Of a stretch of 64,000 bases of DNA, positions 41,701 to 56,299 are shown one piece after another. The stretch covers positions 806,001 to 870,000 of the forward strand of contig CATNNA010000001.1 in NCBI GenBank assembly GCA_950106755.1, read 5' to 3'. This stretch comes from Climacium dendroides. Taxonomy: Eukaryota; Streptophyta; Bryopsida; Hypnales; Climaciaceae. The translations under genes were made by a program, and so were the position numbers. The stretch's first letter is position 1, and the number at the start of each line of letters is the position of its first letter. The notes beneath the pieces were generated by a model, which did no database searches, was not told the DNA's origin, and saw only the letters and a program-made list of their open reading frames with translations.

Positions 41701-42390
41701 CTACATTGTCTTCTTCATTTGAAATGGATTTCAAAACAAACACTCGAAAAATCATGCTATATTGAATACAAACCAAACCAATAAATCATATGGGTTTGAC
41801 TTAAAAGCATGTCCAAAAACAAAACACACAAGTTGCAATTGTTCAAAATAATTAGGATTCATGGAAAAACTTCATTTTAAGACAACCCTATTGCTTTCCT
41901 ACATTGTCTTCTTCATTTGAAATGGATTTCAAAACAAACACTCGAAAAATCATGCTATATTGAATACAAACCAAACCAATAAATTATATGGGTTTGACTT
42001 AAAAGCATGTCGAAAAACAAAACACACAAGTTGCAATTGTTCAAAATAATTAGGATTCATGGAAAAACTTCATTTTAAGACAACCCTATTGCTTTCCTAC
42101 ATTGTCTTCTTCATTTGAAATGGATTTCAAAACAAACACTCGAAAAATCATGCTGTATTGAATACAAACCAAACCAATAAATCATATAGGATTGACATTG
42201 AAACATGTCCAAAGACAAAACACACAAGTTGCAATTGTTCATAATAATTAGGATTCATGGAAAAACTTCATTTTAAGACAACCCTATTCCTTTCCTACAC
42301 TGTCTTCTTCATTTGAAATGGATTTCAAAACAAACACTCGAAAAATCATGCTGTATTGAATACAAAACAAACCAATAAATTATATGGGTT

Positions 42391-45300
42391 TGACTTAAAA
42401 AAATGTCCAAAAACAAAACACACAAGTTGCAATTGTTCAAAATAATTAGGATTCATGGAAAAACTTCATTTTAAGACAACCCTATTGCTTTCCTACATTG
42501 TCTTCTTCATTTGAAATGGATTTCAAAACAAACAGTCGAAAAATCATGCTGTATTGAATACAAACCAAACCAATAAATTATATCGGTTTGACGTAGAAGC
42601 ATGTCCAAAAACAAAACACACACGTTGCAATTGTTCAAAATAATTAGGATTCATGGAAAAACTTCATTTTAAAACAACCCTATTGCTTTCCTACATTGTC
42701 TTCTTCATTTGAAATGGATTTCAAAACAAACACTCGAAAAATCATACTGTATTGAATACAAACCAAACCAATAAATTATATGGGATTGACTTAGAAGCAT
42801 GTCCAAAAACAAAACACACAAGTTGCAATTGTTCAAAATAATTACGATTCATGGAAAAACTTCATTTTAAGACAACCCTATTCCTTTCCTACACTGACTT
42901 CTTCATTTGAAATGGATTTCAAAACAAACACTCGAAAAATCATGCTATATTGAATACAAACCAAACCAATAAATTATATGGGTTTGACTTAAAAGCATGT
43001 CCAAAAACAAAACACACAAGTTGCAATTGTTCAAAATAATTAGGATTCATGGAAAAACTTCATTTTAAGACAACCCTATTGCTTTCCTACATTGTCTTCT
43101 TCATTTGAAATGGATTTCAAAACAAACACTCGAAAAATCATGCTATATTGAATACAAACCAAACCAATAAATTATATGGGTTTGACTTAAAAGCATGTCC
43201 AAAAACAAAACACACAAGTTGCAATTGTTCAAAATAATTAGGATTCATGGAAAAACTTCATTTTAAGACAACCCTATTGCTTTCCTACATTGTCTTCTTC
43301 ATTTGAAATGGATTTCAAAACAAACACTCGAAAAATCATGCTGTATTGAATACAAACCAAACCAATAAATCATATAGGATTGACATTGAAACATGTCCAA
43401 AGACAAAACACACAAGTTGCAATTGTTCATAATAATTAGGATTCATGGAAAAACTTCATTTTAAGACAACCCTGTTCCTTTCCTACACTGTCTTCTTCAT
43501 TTGAAATGGATTTCAAAACAAACACTCGAAAAATCATGCTGTATTGAATACAAAACAAACCAATAAATTATATGGGTTTGACTTAGAAGCATGTCCAAAA
43601 ACAAAACACACAAGTTGCAATTGTTCAAAATAATTAGGATTCATGGAAAAACTTCATTTTAAAACAACCCTATTGCTTTCCTACATTGTCTTCTTCATTT
43701 GAAATGGATTTCAAAACAAACACTCGAAAAATCATACTGTATTGAATACAAACCAAACCAATAAATTATATGGGATTGACTTAGAAGCATGTCCAAAAAC
43801 AAAACACACAAGTTGCAATTGTTCAAAATAATTAGGATTCATGGAAAAACTTCATTTTAAGACAACCCTATTGCTTTCCTACATTGTCTTCTTCATTTGA
43901 AATGGATTTCAAAACAAACACTCGAAAAATCATGCTGTATTGAATACAAACGAAACCAATAAATTATATCGGTTTGACGTAGAAGCATGTCCAAATACAA
44001 AACACACAAGTTGCAATTGTTCAAAATAATTAGGATTCATGGAAAAACTTCATTTTAAGACAACCCTATTGCTTTCCTACATTGTCTTCTTCATTTGAAA
44101 TGGATTTCAAAACAAACACTCGAAAAATCATGCTATATTGAATACAAACCAAACCAATAAATCATATGGGTTTGACTTAAAAGCATGTCCAAAAACAAAA
44201 CACACAAGTTGCAATTGTTCAAAATAATTAGGATTCATGGAAAAACTTCATTTTAAGACAACCCTATTGCTTTCCTACATTGTCTTCTTCATTTGAAATG
44301 GATTTCAAAACAAACACTCGAAAAATCATGCTATATTGAATACAAACCAAACCAATAAATTATATGGGTTTGACTTAAAAGCATGTCCAAAAACAAAACA
44401 CACAAGTTGCAATTGTTCAAAATAATTAGGATTCATGGAAAAACTTCATTTTAAGACAACCCTATTGCTTTCCTACATTGTCTTCTTCATTTGAAATGGA
44501 TTTCAAAACAAACACTCGAAAAATCATGCTGTATTGAATACAAACCAAACCAATAAATCATATAGGATTGACATTGAAACATGTCCAAAGACAAAACACA
44601 CAAGTTGCAATTGTTCATAATAATTAGGATTCATGGAAAAACTTCATTTTAAGACAACCCTATTCCTTTCCTACACTGTCTTCTTCATTTGAAATGGATT
44701 TCAAAACAAACACTCGAAAAATCATGCTGTATTGAATACAAAACAAACCAATAAATTATATGGGTTTGACTTAAAAAAATGTCCAAAAACAAAACACACA
44801 AGTTGCAATTGTTCAAAATAATTAGGATTCATGGAAAAACTTCATTTTAAGACAACCCTATTGCTTTCCTACATTGTCTTCTTCATTTGAAATGGATTTC
44901 AAAACAAACAGTCGAAAAATCATGCTGTATTGAATACAAACCAAACCAATAAATTATATCGGTTTGACGTAGAAGCATGTCCAAAAACAAAACACACACG
45001 TTGCAATTGTTCAAAATAATTAGGATTCATGGAAAAACTTCATTTTAAAACAACCCTATTGCTTTCCTACATTGTCTTCTTCATTTGAAATGGATTTCAA
45101 AACAAACACTCGAAAAATCATACTGTATTGAATACAAACCAAACCAATAAATTATATGGGATTGACTTAGAAGCATGTCCAAAAACAAAACACACAAGTT
45201 GCAATTGTTCAAAATAATTACGATTCATGGAAAAACTTCATTTTAAGACAACCCTATTGCTTTCCTACACTGACTTCTTCATTTGAAATGGATTTCAAAA

Positions 45301-48300
45301 CAAACACTCGAAAAATCATGCTATATTGAATACAAACCAAACCAATAAATTATATGGGTTTGACTTAAAAGCATGTCCAAAAACAAAACACACAAGTTGC
45401 AATTGTTCAAAATAATTAGGATTCATGGAAAAACTTCATTTTAAGACAACCCTATTGCTTTCCTACATTGTCTTCTTCATTTGAAATGGATTTCAAAACA
45501 AACACTCGAAAAATCATGCTATATTGAATACAAACCAAACCAATAAATTATATGGGTTTGACTTAAAAGCATGTCCAAAAACAAAACACACAAGTTGCAA
45601 TTGTTCAAAATAATTAGGATTCATGGAAAAACTTCATTTTAAGACAACCCTATTGCTTTCCTACATTGTCTTCTTCATTTGAAATGGATTTCAAAACAAA
45701 CACTCGAAAAATCATGCTGTATTGAATACAAACCAAACCAATAAATCATATAGGATTGACATTGAAACATGACCAAAGACAAAACACACAAGTTGCAATT
45801 GTTCATAATAATTAGGATTCATGGAAAAACTTCATTTTAAGACAACCCTATTCCTTTCCTACACTGTCTTCTTCATTTGAAATGGATTTCAAAACAAACA
45901 CTCGAAAAATCATGCTGTATTGAATACAAAACAAACCAATAAATTATATGGGTTTGACTTAGAAGCATGTCCAAAAACAAAACACACAAGTTGCAATTGT
46001 TCAAAATAATTAGGATTCATGGAAAAACTTCATTTTAAGACAACCCTATTGCTTTCCTACATTGTCTTCTTCATTTGAAATGGATTTCAAAACAAACAGT
46101 CGAAAAATCATGCTGTATTGAATACAAACCAAACCAATAAATTATATCGGTTTGACGTAGAAGCATGTCCAAAAACAAAACACACACGTTGCAATTGTTC
46201 AAAATAATTCGGATTCATGGAAAAACTTCATTTTAAAACAACCCTATTGCTTTCCTACACTGTCTTCTTCATTTGAAATGGATTTCAAAACAAACACTCG
46301 AAAAATCATGCTGTATTGAATACAAAACAAACCAATAAATTATATGGGTTTGACTTAGAAGCATGTCCAAAAACAAAACACACAAGTTGCAATTGTTCAA
46401 AATAATTAGGATTCATGGAAAAACTTCATTTTAAAACAACCCTATTGCTTTCCTACATTGTCTTCTTCATTTGAAATGGATTTCAAAACAAACACTCGAA
46501 AAATCATACTGTATTGAATACAAACCAAACCAATAAATTATATGGGATTGACTTAGAAGCATGTCCAAAAACAAAACACACAAGTTGCAATTGTTCAAAA
46601 TAATTAGGATTCATGGAAAAACTTCATTTTAAGACAACCCTATTGCTTTCCTACATTGTCTTCTTCATTTGAAATGGATTTCAAAACAAACACTCGAAAA
46701 ATCATGCTGTATTGAATACAAACGAAACCAATAAATTATATCGGTTTGACGTAGAAGCATGTCCAAATACAAAACACACAAGTTGCAATTGTTCAAAATA
46801 ATTAGGATTCATGGAAAAACTTCATTTTAAGACAACCCTATTGCTTTCCTACATTGTCTTCTTCATTTGAAATGGATTTCAAAACAAACACTCGAAAAAT
46901 CATGCTATATTGAATACAAACCAAACCAATAAATCATATGGGTTTGACTTAAAAGCATGTCCAAAAACAAAACACACAAGTTGCAATTGTTCAAAATAAT
47001 TAGGATTCATGGAAAAACTTCATTTTAAGACAACCCTATTGCTTTCCTACATTGTCTTCTTCATTTGAAATGGATTTCAAAACAAACACTCGAAAAATCA
47101 TGCTATATTGAATACAAACCAAACCAATAAATTATATGGGTTTGACTTAAAAGCATGTCGAAAAACAAAACACACAAGTTGCAATTGTTCAAAATAATTA
47201 GGATTCATGGAAAAACTTCATTTTAAGACAACCCTATTGCTTTCCTACATTGTCTTCTTCATTTGAAATGGATTTCAAAACAAACACTCGAAAAATCATG
47301 CTGTATTGAATACAAACCAAACCAATAAATCATATAGGATTGACATTGAAACATGTCCAAAGACAAAACACACAAGTTGCAATTGTTCATAATAATTAGG
47401 ATTCATGGAAAAACTTCATTTTAAGACAACCCTATTCCTTTCCTACACTGTCTTCTTCATTTGAAATGGATTTCAAAACAAACACTCGAAAAATCATGCT
47501 GTATTGAATACAAAACAAACCAATAAATTATATGGGTTTGACTTAAAAAAATGTCCAAAAACAAAACACACAAGTTGCAATTGTTCAAAATAATTAGGAT
47601 TCATGGAAAAACTTCATTTTAAGACAACCCTATTGCTTTCCTACATTGTCTTCTTCATTTGAAATGGATTTCAAAACAAACAGTCGAAAAATCATGCTGT
47701 ATTGAATACAAACCAAACCAATAAATTATATCGGTTTGACGTAGAAGCATGTCCAAAAACAAAACACACACGTTGCAATTGTTCAAAATAATTAGGATTC
47801 ATGGAAAAACTTCATTTTAAAACAACCCTATTGCTTTCCTACATTGTCTTCTTCATTTGAAATGGATTTCAAAACAAACACTCGAAAAATCATACTGTAT
47901 TGAATACAAACCAAACCAATAAATTATATGGGATTGACTTAGAAGCATGTCCAAAAACAAAACACACAAGTTGCAATTGTTCAAAATAATTACGATTCAT
48001 GGAAAAACTTCATTTTAAGACAACCCTATTGCTTTCCTACACTGACTTCTTCATTTGAAATGGATTTCAAAACAAACACTCGAAAAATCATGCTATATTG
48101 AATACAAACCAAACCAATAAATTATATGGGTTTGACTTAAAAGCATGTCCAAAAACAAAACACACAAGTTGCAATTGTTCAAAATAATTAGGATTCATGG
48201 AAAAACTTCATTTTAAGACAACCCTATTGCTTTCCTACATTGTCTTCTTCATTTGAAATGGATTTCAAAACAAACACTCGAAAAATCATGCTATATTGAA

Positions 48301-49043
48301 TACAAACCAAACCAATAAATTATATGGGTTTGACTTAAAAGCATGTCCAAAAACAAAACACACAAGTTGCAATTGTTCAAAATAATTAGGATTCATGGAA
48401 AAACTTCATTTTAAGACAACCCTATTGCTTTCCTACATTGTCTTCTTCATTTGAAATGGATTTCAAAACAAACACTCGAAAAATCATGCTGTATTGAATA
48501 CAAACCAAACCAATAAATCATATAGGATTGACATTGAAACATGTCCAAAGACAAAACACACAAGTTGCAATTGTTCATAATAATTAGGATTCATGGAAAA
48601 ACTTCATTTTAAGACAACCCTATTCCTTTCCTACACTGTCTTCTTCATTTGAAATGGATTTCAAAACAAACACTCGAAAAATCATGCTGTATTGAATACA
48701 AAACAAACCAATAAATTATATGGGTTTGACTTAGAAGCATGTCCAAAAACAAAACACACAAGTTGCAATTGTTCAAAATAATTAGGATTCATGGAAAAAC
48801 TTCATTTTAAGACAACCCTATTGCTTTCCTACATTGTCTTCTTCATTTGAAATGGATTTCAAAACAAACAGTCGAAAAATCATGCTGTATTGAATACAAA
48901 CCAAACCAATAAATTATATCGGTTTGACGTAGAAGCATGTCCAAAAACAAAACACACACGTTGCAATTGTTCAAAATAATTCGGATTCATGGAAAAACTT
49001 CATTTTAAAACAACCCTATTGCTTTCCTACACTGTCTTCTTCA
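42391..49043 (+). repeat. 12- and 14-monomer repeats in the middle-right zone
   Basis: The private variant gacttaaaaaaatgtcc occurs at 42391, 44767 and 47539, spaced 2,376 (12 monomers) and 2,772 (14 monomers). A clean tandem 14-monomer duplication is visible: about 43,500-46,271 and 46,272-49,043 share the same monomer order, including attcggattcatgg at about 46,208 and 48,980. Single differences are gcatgtcg versus gcatgtcc (about 47,158) and catgacc (about 45,770). Confidence 0.8.
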
Positions 49044-49209
49044 TTTGAAATGGATTTCAAAACAAACACTCGAAAAATCATACTGTATTGAATACAAACC
49101 AAACCAATAAATTATATGGGATTGACTTAGAAGCATGTCCAAAAACAAAACACACAAGTTGCAATTGTTCAAAATAATTACGATTCATGGAAAAACTTCA
49201 TTTTAAGAC

Positions 49210-51130
49210 AACCCTATTGCTTTCCTACACTGACTTCTTCATTTGAAATGGATTTCAAAACAAACACTCGAAAAATCATGCTATATTGAATACAAACCAA
49301 ACCAATAAATTATATGGGTTTGACTTAAAAGCATGTCCAAAAAGAAAACACACAAGTTGCAATTGTTCAAAATAATTAGGATTCATGGAAAAACTTCATT
49401 TTAAGACAACCCTATTGCTTTCCTACATTGTCTTCTTCATTTGAAATGGATTTCAAAACAAACACTCGAAAATCATGCTATATTGAATACAAACCAAACC
49501 AATAAATTATATCGGTTTGACGTAGAAGCATGTCCAAAAACAAAACACACACGTTGCAATTGTTCAAAATAATTAGGATTCATGGAAAAACTTCATTTTA
49601 AGACAACCCTATTGCTTTCCTACATTGTCTTCTTCATTTGAAATGGATTTCAAAACAAACAGTCGAAAAATCATGCTGTATTGAATACAAACCAAACCAA
49701 TAAATTATATCGGTTTGACGTAGAAGCATGTCCAAAAACAAAACACACAAGTTGCAATTGTTCAAAATAATTACGATTCATGGAAAAACTTCATTTTAAG
49801 ACAACCCTATTGCTTTCCTACACTGACTTCTTCATTTGAAATGGATTTCAAAACAAACACTCGAAAAATCATGCTATATTGAATACAAACCAAACCAATA
49901 AATTATATGGGTTTGACTTAAAAGCATGTCCAAAAACAAAACACACAAGTTGCAATTGTTCAAAATAATTAGGATTCATGGAAAAACTTCATTTTAAGAC
50001 AACCCTATTGCTTTCCTACATTGTCTTCTTCATTTGAAATGGATTTCAAAACAAACACTCGAAAATCATGCTATATTGAATACAAACCAAACCAATAAAT
50101 TATATCGGTTTGACGTAGAAGCATGTCCAAAAACAAAACACACACGTTGCAATTGTTCAAAATAATTAGGATTCATGGAAAAACTTCATTTTAAGACAAC
50201 CCTATTGCTTTCCTACATTGTCTTCTTCATTTGAAATGGATTTCAAAACAAACAGTCGAAAAATCATGCTGTATTGAATACAAACCAAACCAATAAATTA
50301 TATCGGTTTGACGTAGAAGCATGTCCAAAAACAAAACACACACGTTGCAATTGTTCAAAATAATTCGGATTCATGGAAAAACTTCATTTTAAAACAACCC
50401 TATTGCTTTCCTACACTGTCTTCTTCATTTGAAATGGATTTCAAAACAAACACTCGAAAAATCATACTGTATTGAATACAAACCAAACCAATAAATTATA
50501 TGGGATTGACTTAGAAGCATGTCCAAAAACAAAACACACAAGTTGCAATTGTTCAAAATAATTACGATTCATGGAAAAACTTCATTTTAAGACAACCCTA
50601 TTGCTTTCCTACACTGACTTCTTCATTTGAAATGGATTTCAAAACAAACACTCGAAAAATCATGCTATATTGAATACAAACCAAACCAATAAATTATATG
50701 GGTTTGACTTAAAAGCATGTCCAAAAACAAAACACACAAGTTGCAATTGTTCAAAATAATTAGGATTCATGGAAAAACTTCATTTTAAGACAACCCTATT
50801 GCTTTCCTACATTGTCTTCTTCATTTGAAATGGATTTCAAAACAAACACTCGAAAATCATGCTATATTGAATACAAACCAAACCAATAAATTATATCGGT
50901 TTGACGTAGAAGCATGTCCAAAAACAAAACACACACGTTGCAATTGTTCAAAATAATTAGGATTCATGGAAAAACTTCATTTTAAGACAACCCTATTGCT
51001 TTCCTACATTGTCTTCTTCATTTGAAATGGATTTCAAAACAAACAGTCGAAAAATCATGCTGTATTGAATACAAACCAAACCAATAAATTATATCGGTTT
51101 GACGTAGAAGCATGTCCAAAAACAAAACAC
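49210..51130 (+). repeat. Short unit repeats carrying a second type of 197-bp monomer
   Basis: Monomers reading cgaaaatcatgctat occur at 49467, 50060 and 50851, spaced 593 (3 monomers minus 1) and 791 (4 monomers minus 1). Each is preceded by a ctgactt monomer (49225, 49818, 50609) and followed by a cacacgttgc monomer. This is a different deletion site from the ggaaaac type of the left zone. Confidence 0.85.
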
Positions 51131-52079
51131 ACAAGTTGCAATTGTTCAAAATAATTAGGATTCATGGAAAAACTTCATTTTAAGACAACCCTATTCCTTT
51201 CCTACACTATCTTCTTCATTTGAAATGGATTTCAAAACAAACACTCGAAAAATCATGCTATATTGAATACAAACCGATCCAATAAATTATATGGGTTTGA
51301 CTTAAAAGCATGTCCAAAAACAAAACACACAAGTTGCAATTGTTCAAAATAATTAGGATTTATGGAAAAACTTCATTATAAGACAACCCTATTCCTTTCC
51401 TACATTGTCTTCTTCATTTGAAATGGATTTCAAAACAAACACTCGAAAAATCATGCTAGATTGAGTACAAACCAAACCAATAAATTATATGGGTTTGACG
51501 TAGAATCATGTCCAAAAACAAAACACACAAGTTGCAATTGTTCAAAATAATTAGGATTCATGGAAAAACTTCATTTTAAGACAACCCTATTGCTTTCCTA
51601 CATTGTCTTCTTCATTTGAAATGGATTTCAAAACAAACACTCGAAAAATCATGCTGTATTGAATACAAACCAAACCAATAAATCATATAGGATTGACATT
51701 GAAACATGTACAAAGACAAAACACACAAGTTGCAATTGTTCATAATAATTAGGATTCATGGAAAAACTTCATTTTAAGACAACCCTATTGCTTTCCTACA
51801 TTGTCTTCTTCATTTGAAATGGATTTCAAAACAAACACTCGAAAAATCATGCTGTATTGAATACAAACCAAGCCAATAAATTATATCGGTTTGACGTGGA
51901 AGCATGTCCAAAAACAAAACACACAAGTTGCAATTGTTCAAAATAATTACGATTCATGGAAAAACTTCATTTTAAGACAACCCTATTGCTTTCCTACACT
52001 GTCTTCTTCATTTGAAATGGATTTCAAAACAAACACTCGAAAAATCATGCTGTATTGAATACAAACCAAACCAATAAAT

Positions 52080-54930
52080 TATATGGGTTTGACGTGGAAG
52101 CATGTCCAAAAACAAAACACACAAGTTGCATTTGTTCAAAATAATTACGATTCATGGAAAAACTTCATTTTAAGACAACCCTATTGCTTTCCTACATTGT
52201 CTTCTTCATTTGAAATGGATTTCAAAACAAACACTCGAAAAATCATACTGTATTGAATACAAACCAAACCAATAAATTATATGGGTTTGACTTAGAGGCA
52301 TGTCCAAAGACAAAACACACAAGTTGCAATTGTTCAGAATAATTAGGATTCATGGAAAAACTTCATTTTAAGACAACCCTATTGCTTTCCTACATTGTCT
52401 TCTTCATTTGAAATGGATTTCAAAACAAACACTCGAAAAATCATGCTATATTGAATACAAACCAAACCAATAAATTATATGGGTTTGACTTAGAAGCATG
52501 TCCAAAAACAAAACACACAAGTTGCAATTGCTCAAAATAATTAGGATTCATGGAAAAACTTCATTTTAAGACAACCCTATTGCTTTCCTACATTGTCTTC
52601 TTCATTTGAAATGGATTTCAAAACAAACACTCGAAAAATCATGCTGTATTGAATACAAACCAAGCCAATAAATTATATCGGTTTGACGTGGAAGCATGTC
52701 CAAAAACAAAACACACAAGTTGCAATTGTTCAAAATAATTACGATTCATGGAAAAACTTCATTTTAAGACAACCCTATTGCTTTCCTACACTGTCTTCTT
52801 CATTTGAAATGGATTTCAAAACAAACACTCGAAAAATCATGCTATATTGAATACAAACCAAACCAATAAATTATATGGGTTTGACGTGGAAGCATGTCCA
52901 ACAACAAAACACACAAGTTGCAATTGTTCAGAATAATTAGGATTCATGGAAAAACTTCATTTTAAGACAACCCTATTGCTTTCCTACATTGTCTTCTTCA
53001 TTTGAAATGGATTTCAAAACAAACACTCGAAAAATCATGCTGTATTGAATACAAACCAAGCCAATAAATTATATCGGTTTGACGTGGAAGCATGTCCAAA
53101 AACAAAACACACAAGTTGCAATTGTTCAAAATAATTACGATTCATGGAAAAACTTCATTTTAAGACAACCCTATTGCTTTCCTACACTGTCTTCTTCATT
53201 TGAAATGGATTTCAAAACAAACACTCGAAAAATCATGCTATATTGAATACAAACCAAACCAATGAATTATATGGGTTTGACGTGGAAGCATGTCCAACAA
53301 CAAAACACACAAGTTGCAATTGTTCAAAATAATTACGATTCATGGAAAAACTTCATTTTAAGACAACCCTATTGCTTTCCTACACTGTCTTCTTCATTTG
53401 AAATGGATTTCAAAACAAACACTCGAAAAATCATGCTGTATTGAATACAAACCAAACCAATAAATTATATGGGTTTGACGTGGAAGCATGTCCAAAAACA
53501 AAACACACAAGTTGCATTTGTTCAAAATAATTACGATTCATGGAAAAACTTCATTTTAAGACAACCCTATTGCTTTCCTACATTGTCTTCTTCATTTGAA
53601 ATGGATTTCAAAACAAACACTCGAAAAATCATGCTGTATTGAATACAAACCAAGCCAATAAATTATATCGGTTTCACATGGAAGCATGTCCAAAAACAAA
53701 ACACACAAGTTGCAATTGTTCAGAATAATTAGGATTCATGGAAAAACTTCATTTTAAGACAACCCTATTGCTTTCCTACATTGTCTTCTTCATTTGAAAT
53801 GGATTTCAAAACAAACACTCGAAAAATCATGCTATATTGAATACAAACCAAACCAATAAATTATATGGGTTTGACTTAGAAGCATGTCCAAAAACAAAAC
53901 ACACAAGTTGCAATTGCTCAAAATAATTAGGATTCATGGAAAAACTTCATTTTAAGACAACCCTATTGCTTTCCTACATTGTCTTCTTCATTTGAAATGG
54001 ATTTCAAAACAAACACTCGAAAAATCATGCTGTATTGAATACAAACCAAGCCAATAAATTATATCGGTTTGACGTGGAAGCATGTCCAAAAACAAAACAC
54101 ACAAGTTGCAATTGTTCAAAATAATTACGATTCATGGAAAAACTTCATTTTAAGACAACCCTATTGCTTTCCTACACTGTCTTCTTCATTTGAAATGGAT
54201 TTCAAAACAAACACTCGAAAAATCATGCTATATTGAATACAAACCAAACCAATGAATTATATGGGTTTGACGTGGAAGCATGTCCAACAACAAAACACAC
54301 AAGTTGCAATTGTTCAAAATAATTACGATTCATGGAAAAACTTCATTTTAAGACAACCCTATTGCTTTCCTACACTGTCTTCTTCATTTGAAATGGATTT
54401 CAAAACAAACACTCGAAAAATCATGCTGTATTGAATACAAACCAAACCAATAAATTATATGGGTTTGACGTGGAAGCATGTCCAAAAACAAAACACACAA
54501 GTTGCATTTGTTCAAAATAATTACGATTCATGGAAAAACTTCATTTTAAGACAACCCTATTGCTTTCCTACATTGTCTTCTTCATTTGAAATGGATTTCA
54601 AAACAAACACTCGAAAAATCATACTGTATTGAATACAAACCAAACCAATAAATTATATGGGTTTGACTTAGAGGCATGTCCAAAGACAAAACACACAAGT
54701 TGCAATTGTTCAGAATAATTAGGATTCATGGAAAAACTTCATTTTAAGACAACCCTATTGCTTTCCTACATTGTCTTCTTCATTTGAAATGGATTTCAAA
54801 ACAAACACTCGAAAAATCATGCTATATTGAATACAAACCAAACCAATAAATTATATGGGTTTGACTTAGAAGCATGTCCAAAAACAAAACACACAAGTTG
54901 CAATTGCTCAAAATAATTAGGATTCATGGA
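52080..54930 (+). repeat. 5- and 12-monomer duplications (990 and 2,376 bp)
   Basis: gacttagaggcatg occurs at about 52,290 and 54,666 (2,376 bp). The aatgaattatatggg monomer at 53,252 recurs at 54,242 (990 bp) with identical surroundings, including ccaacaacaaaac; this yields two identical 60-codon frames (53262, 54252) that are chance by-products. The variant catttgttc becomes common from here rightwards, and aaccaagcc reappears at about 51,868 after being absent since about 18.2 kb. Confidence 0.8.
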
Positions 54931-56299
54931 AAAACTTCATTTTAAGACAACCCTATTGCTTTCCTACACTGTCTTCTTCATTTGAAATGGATTTCAAAAC
55001 AAACACTCGAAAAATCATGCTGTATTGAATACAAACCAAGCCAATAAATTATATCGGTTTGACGTGGAAGCATGTCCAAAAACAAAACACACAAGTTGCA
55101 ATTGTTCAAAATAATTAGGATTCATGGAAAAACTTCATTTTAAGACAACCCTATTGCTTTCCTACATTGTCTTCTTCATTTGAAATGGATTTCAAAACAA
55201 ACACTCGAAAAATCATGCTATATTGAATACAAACCAAACCAATAAATTATATGGGTTTGACGTGGAAGCATGTCCAAAAACAAAACACACAAGTTGCATT
55301 TGTTCAAAATAATTACGATTCATGGAAAAACTTCATTTTAAGACAACCCTATTGCTTTCCTACACTGTCTTCTTCATTTGAAATGGATTTCAAAACAAAC
55401 ACTCGAAAAACCATGCTGTATTGAATACAAACCAAACCAATAAATTATATCGGTTTGACGTAGAAGCATGTCCAAAAACAAAACATAGAAGTTGCAATTG
55501 TTCAAAATAATTAGGATTCATGGAAAAACTTCATTTTAAGACAACCCTATTGCTTTCCTACATTGTCTTCTTCATTTGAAATGGATTTCAAAACAAACAC
55601 TTGAAAAATCATGCTATATTGAATACAAACCAAACCAATAAATTATATGGGTTTGACTTAGAAGCATGTACAAAAACAAAACACACAAGTTGCAATTGCT
55701 CAAAATAATTACGATTCATGGAAAAACTTCATTTTAAGACAACCCTATTGCTTTCCTACATTGTCTTCTTCATTTGAAATGGATTTCAAAACAAACACTC
55801 GAAAAGTCATGCTGTATTGAATACAAACCAAACCAATAAATTATATCGGTTTGACGTGGAAGCATGTCCAAAAACAAAACACACAAGTTGCAATTGTTCA
55901 AAATAATTAGGATTCATGGAAAAACTTCATTTTAAGACAACCCTATTGCTTTCCTACATTGTCTTCTTCATTTGAAATGGATTTCAAAACAAACACTCGA
56001 AAAATCACGCTGTATTGAATACAAACGAAACCAATAAATTATATCGGTTTGACGTAGAAGCATGTCCAAAAACATAACACAGAAGTTGCAATTGTTCAGA
56101 ATAATTAGGATTCATGGAAAAACTTCATTTTAAGACAACCCTATTACTTTCCTACATTGTCTTCTTCATTTGAAATGGATTTCAAAACAAACACTCGAAA
56201 AATCATGCTATATTGAATACAAACCAAACCAATAAATTATATGGGTTTGACTTAGAAGCATGTCCAAAAACAAAACACACAAGTTGCAATTGCTCAAAA

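Noticed and set aside
53262..53444. 60-codon frame, identical at 54252-54434
   Set aside because: Arises from aatgaattatat (ATG created) in a satellite monomer and is copied by the 990-bp duplication; not a gene.
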